Shown here: positions 47,259 through 55,298 of the stretch, one piece after another
How the letters are laid out: each line of letters starts with the position of its first letter
Position numbering within the stretch: position 1 is the first letter of the stretch
Source: Ipomoea triloba
Lineage: Eukaryota; Streptophyta; Magnoliopsida; Solanales; Convolvulaceae
NCBI RefSeq assembly: GCF_003576645.1
Contig: NC_044923.1
Location: 17,869,150 to 17,933,149 of the forward strand
Direction of reading: 5' to 3'
DNA: 64,000 nt
Notes under the pieces: generated by a model
Told to the model about the DNA's origin: nothing
Databases searched by the model: none
What the model saw: only the letters and a program-made list of their open reading frames with translations
Translations under genes and position numbers: made by a program

Positions 47259-47340
47259 GCTGGCTGTGGGGTTCGAACCCACGCGCACTTATGTGCAGAA
47301 GATCTTAAGTCTTCCCCCTTAACCTCTCGGGCAAACCAGC
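47259..47340 (-). tRNA. tRNA-Leu (UAA), intact
   Basis: An 82-nt class II tRNA on the - strand. The acceptor GCTGGTT/AGCCAGC is fully paired (one G-T). The D arm holds GCCCGAGAGGTTAAGGGG, the anticodon stem is GAAGA/TCTTC with loop CTTAAGA (anticodon TAA), the long variable arm is TGCACATAAGTGC, and the T arm is GTGGG-TTCGAAC-CCCAC. TTTTT follows at once for Pol III termination. It is embedded in a repeat with two degenerate relatives (4238-4300, 51717-51798), so it may be the source-like copy of that family. Confidence 0.9.
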
Positions 47341-47642
47341 TGATGTGTTAATATTGATGATCATTTTCTACCTATACATACAATCCTGTTATGGTAAACA
47401 ACACTTCAACAGTACCCCTAAAACAACACTTAATAAATTTATTTGTGAATCATAAATATTAGATATGAAATTAGTTTAATAAATTCAACTTTTTTTTAGG
47501 ACTATTAACTCTGTTACAAAAAAATCAACCTTTTATTTTTTTAATAAATTCAACCTAAGAGTCAAATAAGATAATTTATTAGAGTAACGCGAGTAATAAC
47601 GGATGAACCAATAGCCCAACCGATTAATAATGACAAATTATA

Positions 47643-47904
47643 CTATGGACCAAGTTTTACCTTGCATTTTAGATGCTGATCCAAAAATAACCTTTAGATT
47701 ATGTATTTGTAGTTGATTCTGTACCCGTAGTTAACAATTTATGTACTTGTAACTATCATATTATGTGACAGCAATTATCAAGTTATTTGTGTACATGTAC
47801 AGAAACTGTTAACTATAGGTACATAATGTGTTAATTGAAGGTACAAAATATTTGTATCAAGGTTCACAATGCAATATGAACCCTAGTCCATGGTATAACA
47901 ATTG
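47643..47904. mobile_element. MITE-like element with TATACTATGGACC ends
   Basis: Left AATTATACTATGGACC and right GTCCATGGTATAACAATT are imperfect inverted termini. The interior has repeated TATGTACTTGTAACTA-type motifs in both orientations. No target duplication confirmed. Confidence 0.5.
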
Positions 47905-48057
47905 ACACCCGCAAATTATGTCGTGGACCTGGGTCCACCTTGCAAGGTGGACCTGGGTCCAAAACGGCGTCGTTTTATGAGCTCATGTTAAAAGAAAAGA
48001 AAAATTAACAGCGTTAACTGCTGTTCTCCATCGCAAATCCTTTTATTCGTAGTTGTC

Positions 48058-48286
48058 TCCGGCTCCTCATCGCAATTTTTCTCTGGCTCCTCATCGCAAT
48101 TTTTCTTCGGCTCCTCATCGTAATTGTTCTTCGATTCCTCATCGCAATTGTTCTCCGATTCATCATTGCAATTGTTCTTCGATTCCTCATCGCAATTTTT
48201 CTTCGGCTCCTCATCACAATTGTTCTCCGATTCCTCATCGCAATTGTTCTCCAATTCCTCATCGCAATTGTGCTCCGATTCTCTTA
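48058..48286. repeat. 24-bp minisatellite, about 9.5 copies
   Basis: CTCCTCATCGCAATTTTTCT-type units of 24 bp, thus eight codons, in every frame open on the - strand (D-E-E/N-N-C-type and R-N-R-R-T-I-A-M-type peptides). Unit variation is 1-4 bases. Whether it was ever translated is unknown. Confidence 0.9.
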
Positions 48287-48554
48287 TTGTTCAAGTATTT
48301 ATTGTCTGATTTTCAAATACTGAGTTTGTTGATAGCGGAGGCAATAGATCAAGCAGGTTTACACGTTGATGGATCATCTTCAATTGCAGTTTTTTTTTTC
48401 TGATTTTTAAACTCAGTATGAATTTGATTTTATTATTTGTGTAGTTAGTGTGTCGAATTTTAAGTTTGATGAACTGTATTGATTCGTATTTGTGTTTTGA
48501 AATTTAGGATTTCTGGTGTTGAAATTAGTGATTCATATTGATTTATAATTTATT

Positions 48555-50275
48555 TGTGGTTGTGTGTTGGAATGTTGAAATTGTGAACATAGAGCTTACA
48601 AATTGTGAACATGGAGTTATGGAGTTGTGAATGTGTCAGAGTTAACATAATTATAGTCAATCTGTAGTTCTTCAATTTGTGAACGTGGAGTTTTGAAATT
48701 ATGAACATAGAGTATCCAAACTGTGAATGTGGAGTTCTAAAATTTTGAATGTGTAACACAGTTATATTTTGTGTTTGCAGTGAATGCAGATTTGGTGGTT
48801 GTCTCAGCAAACATTGATCAAAGATATTTAAAAATTGAGGAGTCTTCTTCAATTCTAGGGTTTTTTTTATTGTTTTTTAAGAGTAAATTAGTGACCCATA
48901 GTGATTTATGATTTATTTTTAGTTGTATTTTGGAATGTTGAAATTGTGAACATAGAACTTACAACTTATGAACATGGAGTTATGAAGTTGTGAATGTGTA
49001 ACAGAGTTAACATAATTTTAGTCAATTTGTAGTTCTGAAATTTGTGAATGTGGAGTTTTGAAATTATGAACATAGAGTATCCAAACTGATCAATGTGCAT
49101 CCATGGCTTCTGCTATTTTGTGCTCAAGGCATGCTTAGTATGATGATGGATGATGTGAAACTTCTTTCACATGCTAGAGAGATATATACCATTAGGAATT
49201 CTGTGCTGCCATTGTTTACGGATTAGGATATTGTAAGTTGTCTTTTGAATTAGGGATTTTTTGCTGCCATTGTTTACGCATTCTGAATGTACATTGTGTT
49301 TGTTCTATTCATAATAAATACATTTTGAAAAGGTGGACAAGAAACGTCGTTGAAGGCAGGACTATGGATATTGCTTCTTTGTCTTCTAATGTTAGTGTTC
49401 TAGGGAGCAAAAGAGTTCTGCAAACAATGTTGCTTCAACGACAAAGGGTGTTGTTCAATCTATGATTTTGGAAAGTTTATCTAAGATTGCTGGGAATGAA
49501 TATCTTGTACATCCAAGTTCTGGCAGTTCAGAATTAGTTCATGTTAATAGGAGTTCAAATGGCAATGTATCTGTGGATTTGTGAACATCTAGTTCTTAAA
49601 TTGTGAACCTGGAGTTTTAAAGTTGTGAATGTGGAGTTATGAAATTGTGAATGTTTAACAGAATTCTAATTTAATTATTGCGAACTTTTAGTCCTGAAAT
49701 TGTGAACGTGGAGTTTACAAATTGTGAACATAGACGTTACAAATTGTGAACATAGACGTTACAAATTGTGAACATGGAGTTTTGAAGCTGTGAATGTTTG
49801 ATAGAGTTAACATAATTATAGTCAACTTGTATTTATGAAATTTATGGATGTGGAGTTTTGGATTTGTGAACATATAGTATACAAACTGTGAACATAGAGT
49901 TATGAAATTGTGAATGTGTAACAAAGTTTTAACTTAATTATTGTGAACCTTTTAGTTCTCGAAATTGTGAATATGGAGTTTTAAAATTGTGAACATAGAG
50001 ATTACAAATTATGAACATGGAGTTATGAAGTTGTGAATGTGTAACAGAGGTAACATAATTTTATTCAACTTGTAGTTATGAAATTTGTGAACGTGAATTT
50101 TTAAAATATTGAACATAGAGTATACAAACTTTGAATATGGAGTTATGAAGTTGTGAATGTGTAACAGAGTTATAACTTAATTATTGTGAACCTGTACTTC
50201 TGAATTTGTGAACGTGTAGTATTCAAATTTTGGATGTGGGGGTATAAAATTGTGAACATACAGATCTCAAAATGT
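48555..50275. repeat. Field of GTGAAC/ATAGAG short repeats, forward
   Basis: AAATTGTGAACATGGAGTT, GTGAACATAGAG and GTGAATGTGTAACAGAGTTA recur dozens of times with irregular spacing over 1.7 kb. It is interrupted by the coding relic at about 49080-49560. Confidence 0.85.
49238..49465 (+). pseudogene. FAR1/FHY3-like (MULE transposase) SWIM and C-terminal fragment
   Basis: The frame gives SFELGIFCCHCLRILNVHC and NKYILKRWTRNVVEGR. This matches the end of the SWIM zinc finger (FE..GI.C.H.L.V) and the very conserved YILKRWTRN motif of FAR1-related and MULE transposases. Only about 40 residues are recognisable. The first two SWIM ligands, the catalytic DDE region and the FAR1 DNA-binding domain are missing. 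Flanking sequence at 49090-49230 is weakly coding-like. It supports the Mutator-like classification of the host element. Confidence 0.75.
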
Positions 50276-50342
50276 GGTCATTGAATTAGAAATTAGGTCA
50301 ATTGTACATATTGTTTTTTAGCAGATCAGATAATGTTATCAG

Positions 50343-50597
50343 CTACACAGAAATGCATACATCTCTAACTAAGCTTTGAATGTGTAACAGAGTTAACATA
50401 ATTATAGTCAGCTTTCTTCTTTCTTTTCCTCCCTTCTTTTTCAACTTCTTCCTCTGCTTGATCAGCTGGTGCTTTCCTTTTGCCAGTTCTTTTTGCAGTA
50501 GTAGTTGCTCAGTCATTTCTTTTTGCCAGAACTCTCCATTGCTGCCAATGAAGATGTTAGAAATAAAATTTAATCTCATGTATAACAAGGATAACAA
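50343..50597 (-). pseudogene. Unidentified coding-like relic (lysine-rich)
   Basis: The frame reads GSNGEFWQKEMTEQLLLQKE then a lysine-rich KQRKKLKKKGGKERRK tail. It lies between the forward and inverted repeat fields, in the opposite orientation to the FAR1 relic. It may be part of the transposon's own gene or a captured host exon; no family is recognised. Confidence 0.3.
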
Positions 50598-50699
50598 AGA
50601 TTTATATTTAATTTGATGGAAATATAATCTCTAAGTAGAGGGAGGATGGGAAATGCCGAATAAATCCAGTCATAGTCTACAAAAAGAATAACATTTTCC

Positions 50700-51275
50700 A
50701 TCAATGTGCACAAGTATAGAGATATACATTCACAACTACAAAGCTTTACATTCATAAGTATAGAGCTCTAGATTCACAAGTATAGAACTCTATGTTCACA
50801 ATTATAGAACTCTATATTCTCAATCAAAGAGATCTGCATTCACAAATACAGAACTCTAGGTTCACAATTACAGAGCTGTAGGTTAACAAATATAGAACTA
50901 TATATTCACAATCAAAGTGATATACATTCACAAATATAGAGATCTAGGTTTACAAATACATAGCTCTAGGTTCACAACTATAGAACTCTATGTTCACAAT
51001 CAAAGAGATATACATTCACAAATACAGAGATCTAGGTTCACAAATTCAGAGCTCTAAGTTCACAACTGTAGAACTCTATGTTTACAATTATAGAACTCTA
51101 TGTTCACAATCAAAGAGATATACATTCACAAATATAGAGATCTAGGTTCACGTACAAATACAGAGCTCTAGGTTCACAACTATAGAACTCTATGTTCACA
51201 AATATAGAACTCTATCTTCACAATCAAAGAGATATACATTCACAAATACAGATATCTACAATCACAATTTTTAAA
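50700..51275. repeat. Inverted field of AACTCTATGTTCACA repeats
   Basis: ATAGAACTCTATGTTCACAA and GAGATATACATTCACAAATA recur about 20 times. The motif AACTCTATGTTCACA is the reverse complement of the forward field's TGTGAACATAGAGTT, so the two fields could fold back on each other. Confidence 0.85.
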
Positions 51276-51284
51276 CTACGTAGT

Positions 51285-52020
51285 CACATGAGATCGAGCC
51301 TTAGTGGAGGTGAATTGGCGCTTTGTGCTTCATTAGGTTGAGAAAGTATAGATGAACAGATACTACAATGTAATAGGGTCAATTGTATTTAAAAAAAAAA
51401 AAAAGTAATGTGGTTGTTTGGTTCTCTTGGTAAGGCTGATTGTCTTCCACTCTTCCTGGTCCTGTTTCTTTAAAAAAAAAAAACATAGGATAAGAATCGA
51501 ACATTATGACCTGAATTGTGATTGCTCGTATTTCTTTATTGGGTTTAGCGTAATTTGTTCATTGCTTGATTTAAATGTTATGACGGGAGGCGCTTGTGCG
51601 TACATTAAGACTAAGATATAATTGTGAGCTAATTGCGTAACTCGCCATTTACCTCCGTAGTAGCTAGCTGAGATCACTAAGTATTAAAAAAAAAAAAGCT
51701 ACTTTCTCCAAAATTAGTGGCTATGGGGTTCAAACCCACGCGCCACTTATGTGCAGAAGATCTTAAGTCTTCCCTCTTAACCTCTCGGGCAAACCAGCTA
51801 ATGTATTAGTATTAATGATCATGTATTACTATATAGTTTATGCTGTTATGGTAAACAACACTTCAAGTCTTCAACAGTACCCCTCAAAGGGCAGTGCTAA
51901 TTTACGTAGATAGATCTTCATCTCACGACGTTCCTTACTTGGAGTCCATTTAATTTTTGGATAAAGTGAGCTGGAGTTATGTGAAAACATAATTATTATT
52001 TAATTTATTTGGGAATCATA
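51285..52020 (-). repeat. tRNA-Leu-associated repeat, copy 3
   Basis: On the - strand: AACTCCAGCTCACTTTATCC with GGAACGTCGTGAGATGAAGAT (as 4085-4135), GTTTACCATAACAG, tRNA-Leu relic (51798-51717), then TACTACGGAGGTAAATGGCG, ATACGAGCAATCACAATTCA, and GTATCTGTTCATCTATACTT at the SINE-like tail. It is diverged and carries A-runs. Confidence 0.7.
51717..51798 (-). pseudogene. tRNA-Leu (UAA) pseudogene
   Basis: 82 nt aligned end to end with 47259-47340. The anticodon arm is intact (CTTAAGA loop). The acceptor 3' strand is AGCCACT and no longer pairs with GCTGGTT at positions 1-2. The T-loop C is changed (TTTGAAC), and the variable arm has lost pairing. Confidence 0.8.
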
Positions 52021-52024
52021 AATA

Positions 52025-52620
52025 TCTAAACTTATTAATAAAAACAAACCTCCCTTTTAACTTTCCGGCCAAAACACTCCTATACTATTAAAGTTTGCGT
52101 AATATTGCAAAATATAGTAATGCAATTCCTATTCGTACTACAATTGTACATTAAAATATGATAATGCAATTTCTAATACAATATATTCTTTATTACTTTC
52201 CTATTCTTAATACAATATAGATTAAAATTACTAATTGTAGTAATACAATATATATACTTCCATCCAACGTAATATTATAAAATATGATAGTACAATTCAT
52301 ATTCTTACTATAATTCAACATTAAAATTACATGAAATCATTCATTTTAACTTTCCGCCCAAAACACTCATATACTATTAATGTTTGCGTAATATTGTAAA
52401 ATACTTAAATACGGTAATACAATTTCTATTCGTACTACAATTATACATTAAAATATGATAATACAATTCGTAATACAATATATTCCTAATACAATTCCTA
52501 ATACAATATTGTAATAATGCAGTACATATACTTCCCTGCAACGTAATATTGTAAAATATGATAATACAATTCGTATTTGTACTACAATGCTATATTAAAA
52601 TTACATGAGATGTCAACATA
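52025..52620 (+). repeat. Helitron-like start and about 285-bp tandem duplication
   Basis: TCTAAACTTATTAATAAAAACAAACC...TTTCCGGCCAAAACACTC resembles the 13593 candidate Helitron end. From 52057 and again from about 52345 the block TTTTAACTTTCCG.CCAAAACACTC...GTTTGCGTAATATTG repeats, followed by ATAATACAATTC-type short repeats. Confidence 0.45.
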
Positions 52621-53190
52621 ATCGTGATCAACAATATACTTTTAGTAACTACATATACTTCCTTGCAAATCGTAAACAACAATATTATTCTACAAAATCT
52701 ACAAATCGTGAACAATAACATTAGTCTCCTAATTGTGTTCAATTCTACCATCGTGATCGTTCACTAATGGGGTATTCGAAAGAATTTTTAGATAATATCA
52801 AAGTTCCATGGTCAACCAATAGACATGGATTGCTTACTCCATGACTCCCAAGTTAATGTTATTAACTATAAGTCTACGAATTATTTTCAAAAAAAAAAAA
52901 AAAAAACTATAAGTCTACGATTTGTAGTTCACATTGAAAGTTTTGATTTTGTTTACCTGGATGTTTCATTGGTTTTGTTATTAAAGTTCTTAGTATTGAT
53001 ATTGATTTTGTTTAAAGTTCTTAGTATTGATATTGATTTTGTTTTCCTGGTTCTTACTGGAGTGCTTTTGTAGTACGTATACAATTAATTTATTATAAGC
53101 CATTTAATCATCCTGCTATGCGTGTGTAAATTCTATCACTATATGTCTTTGTTCTTTAACTAACATGTTTTTTGGCATAAATGCATAATT
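52621..53190. other. AT-rich DNA, no gene seen
   Basis: Contains an A-run at 52890-52906 and a two-copy 33-bp direct repeat (AAAGTTCTTAGTATTGATATTGATTTTGTTT, 52983-53043). Nothing else recognisable. Confidence 0.4.
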
Positions 53191-53199
53191 GTGTTTTAA

Positions 53200-53312
53200 G
53201 CTTATCAGCCAAATGAAGCACAAAGAGCCAATATCGCCCCTGAGGCTCGAATCCACCCCCTCCAATGTGGGAGTGCAACCGGGTGCCACTAGACTATAAG
53301 GTCTTTGGCAGC
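53200..53312 (-). mobile_element. tRNA-type SINE (- strand)
   Basis: On the - strand: AAAGACCTTATAGTCTAGTGG (A box), CACCCGGTTGCACTCCCACA, GGTGGATTCGAGCCTC (B box), then GGGGCGATATTGGCTCTTTG and TGCTTCATTTGGC. The A/B spacing suits an internal Pol III promoter. Its tail resembles 3690-3765 and 51290-51360. Confidence 0.75.
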
Positions 53313-53546
53313 AGCTTCAAGAAGTTAAAATGCATAGAATTTTAAGATTTATTTTAAGAATAAATACCTCCCAATATAGAGTTATTGCTCATTTTAAAAT
53401 GCATTATGTTTGTTGGCTTGGTTTTAAATTTCACAAGAAAATTTCATTTTGTACACCATGTTGTTCTGTTTAGATAAGGTTGATTTCTTTTCTGGTGGTC
53501 TATTGTTCTTTGTTAAGTTTACTTATAGATAGGATAAGATACACTT

Positions 53547-53666
53547 TAACCCAATGGGGTAGCTCGAGTTGCAAGTGGGATCTCTTTGTGGGGAAGAATT
53601 TCAAAAAAATTCGGGTTTAATTACCACAAGTGAAGATTCCCCCTGGCCACCTCCCGAACTGAATTT
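53547..53666 (+). mobile_element. SINE-like repeat, copy 2
   Basis: AACCCAATGGGGTAGCTCGA, GTTGCAAGTGGGATC, TCTTTGTGGGGAAGAATTTC, TCGGGTTTAATTACC, TTCCCCCTGGCC. The same element as 28243-28360, with A-box-like GGGTAGCTCGAGTTG and B-box-like GGGTTTAA. Confidence 0.65.
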
Positions 53667-53896
53667 TTTAATTAGTGGTGTGCTAAGCATATTTTATAGC
53701 TCTAGCTCTGGACATATCAGTGAATTTTTTAATTAGTGGTGTGCTACGCTAAAAACACAAAATTATTTTTTAATTAGTGGTGTGCTAAAAACACAATCTT
53801 TATGAACTTATTTTCCTTCCTATCATATAGTTACTGCTGCTCATTTTAAAATGCATTATGTTTGCTGGCTTGGTTTTTAAATTTCATAGTCACTAA

Positions 53897-54217
53897 TTCA
53901 TCTTTACATGCACTATTCTACAATGGCATGATCTTCCTCAAGGAACTTGCATCCATTTACAAATCCCCAAAGAGTTTGTCGTCGGAATATTCAACAAACT
54001 CTTGAAGGAAGGAAAAGTCTATGATATTCACAATTTTGTTATGCAAACGTGTCGCGTGAGGTTTAAGTCGTGCGACCATAAATACATTATGAAAGAGAAC
54101 CACCACACTTTGATTAGCATTACGAATAAAGATGAATCCAATTTTTCCAAGCACATGTTCAAACTCAATGATTTTGGATCATTGAATACTCTTGGAGGAT
54201 GGATAACAATCAGCTAA
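53897..54217 (+). pseudogene. RPA70/DUF223-like OB-fold fragment
   Basis: The frame gives LPQGTCIHLQIPKEFVVGIF, KLLKEGKVYDIHNFVMQT, then HTLISITNKDES and GGWITIS before a stop. This matches the DUF223 / replication-protein-A 70-kDa N-terminal OB fold (GT.IH..IPK, L.EGKVY.I.NF), an ssDNA-binding module. In plants such fragments are abundant because Helitrons carry RPA-like genes. A Helitron-like start lies 1.9 kb upstream in the same orientation. No upstream exon was identified, so this is a relic or single exon. Confidence 0.6.
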
Positions 54218-54408
54218 TTGTTATTTCTTCTTAAAATTTTGTTCTATTCTGAATATGTTTTGTTATACTAAATTTCTAATAGTACATTCATGACTGTCAA
54301 TTTTAAATAATTTGACAACGACCAAGAAAGGGTAGAGGAAGTATATATGCCACGAGTGGCTTTTGCATAAGTTTGAGCTAGAATATAATGTCCCATGCAT
54401 CATATGTG

Positions 54409-54597
54409 TTAATTGGTTAATTGCATGCATGAGATATAAGGGGAACAAGAGAGCTGAGGAAGACAGGGTGCCAACAACAACACCAAAGAGGAGTTTATAG
54501 ATCTTGCCACATCCATGTTTGATAAGAAATTAAAGATTAGGAATAGGGATATTATTAACAATGGTAGTTGATGGCGGAGTAGCATGTTTTCCATCAA
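54409..54597 (-). CDS. Possible small secreted protein, doubtful
   Basis: A 62-residue frame (MMENMLLRHQLPLLIISLFL, then IFNFLSNMDVARSINSSLV) has a good hydrophobic signal-peptide-like N-terminus and four cysteines near the C-terminus. No known peptide family is recognised. A CTAGGCG-type repeat starts 4 bp beyond its ATG, so any promoter would lie inside or beyond that repeat. Confidence 0.25.
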   Translation of the reverse strand: MMENMLLRHQLPLLIISLFLIFNFLSNMDVARSINSSLVLLLAPCLPQLSCSPYISCMQLTN

Positions 54598-54600
54598 TGA

Positions 54601-54958
54601 ATGTTGTAAAATCCCGCATAGGTACCGATTAATCGGCGACTAGGCGCTAGGGGCCGGTTGACTGTCTAGCATATCACCATAATTGATGGTCTAGACAGTT
54701 GACTAGGTCCCTTAGGCGCTGATCGCTTAGACTAACTAGGCGCCTCCTAGACCACCTTATCTGCCAATTAGTTATTGTTCTAGATGTTTTTAGGTTAATA
54801 TTTAATATTTTAGTATTATCTATTAAAGTATTAAATAGTTTATACTCCGTAATTATTAGTCTTAACAAATTTTAAACACATTTTTAAAAAATACAAAATA
54901 AACTGCTGCTTAGGGGCTCCTCGGAAGCCCAAAGAGAGCCTAGCAATTTTTTTAACAA
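54601..54958. mobile_element. CTAGGCG-rich MITE, copy 1
   Basis: Starts ATGTTGTAAAATCCCGC and ends GCAATTTTTTTAACAATG (inverted CATTGTTAAAAAAATTGC). It contains TAGGCGCC/GGCGCCTA palindromic motifs and a shared AT-rich core TTAGGTTAATATTTAATATT. Other copies are at 59786-60194, 61406-62177 and 63531 onward. Confidence 0.75.
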
Positions 54959-55018
54959 TGATATTTATATTTATATATTATATGTTTTGCCCAATTTTCT
55001 CATGTTGATGGAGATCTG

Positions 55019-55298
55019 CGGGGCCGGTTTTTTTATTTGTGTGGCCCTGTGCTGATAAATAAGTGAGCCCCTATCAAAGTATAAATAAACTGCGAATTGA
55101 AGAAAAGTGATATGTGTAAATATTACGGAGTAAAATTTTTTTTTGAATAATACGTAGTAGAATTTAGATCAGTCATGAAAACTTAATTTTGAGCCAATAT
55201 AACCACAAATACATATACTAACTATTGGGCCGGACAGGGGGCCCCAAAATCCGACCCTGTGCGGTTGCACATCTTGCACGCCCTAAAATCCGGCCCTG
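55019..55298. mobile_element. hAT MITE in the TNL last exon
   Basis: The 8-bp duplication GAGATCTG lies at 55011-55018 and 55299-55306. Termini are CGGGGCCGG and CCGGCCCTG (inverted CAGGGCCGG). It is a 280-bp non-coding element related to 35893-36012. It lies across the 3' end of the TNL coding sequence and supplies that gene's last 25 codons and stop. Confidence 0.92.

Larger units (their letters stand above)
46230..47640 (-). repeat. tRNA-Leu-associated repeat, copy 2
   Basis: On the - strand the order is: CGCGTTACTC...ATCTTATTTGACTCTTAGG (47590-47540), GTTTACCATAACAGG (47402-47388), the intact tRNA-Leu (47340-47259), then two related modules near 47100 and 46560 (AGTTAGATCCTAATTTT...GTGCAC), and ATTCAGGTCATTAATGTTCG near 46350. 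The foldback MITE 46693-46980 is inserted. A 45-nt segment (CCTGTTTGGTTCTCTTGGTA...CTTCCACTCTTC, 46249-46292) is repeated at 51412-51455. Confidence 0.7.
47910..51285 (+). mobile_element. Decayed Mutator-like element with FAR1-type relic
   Basis: The left end CGCAAATTATGTCGTGGACC matches the terminus of the 18.5/32.4-kb MITEs at 19 of 20 positions, and similarity continues through a GTCCA palindrome into GGCGTCGTTTT. Inside are a 24-bp minisatellite, long fields of GTGAAC-ATAGAG repeats (48555-50275), a FAR1-like coding relic (49238-49465), and a field of the inverted motif (50700-51275). FAR1/FHY3-type proteins descend from MULE transposases and some MULEs still carry them. The right terminus was not found; the limit given is where a SINE-like tail begins. 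Confidence 0.6.
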
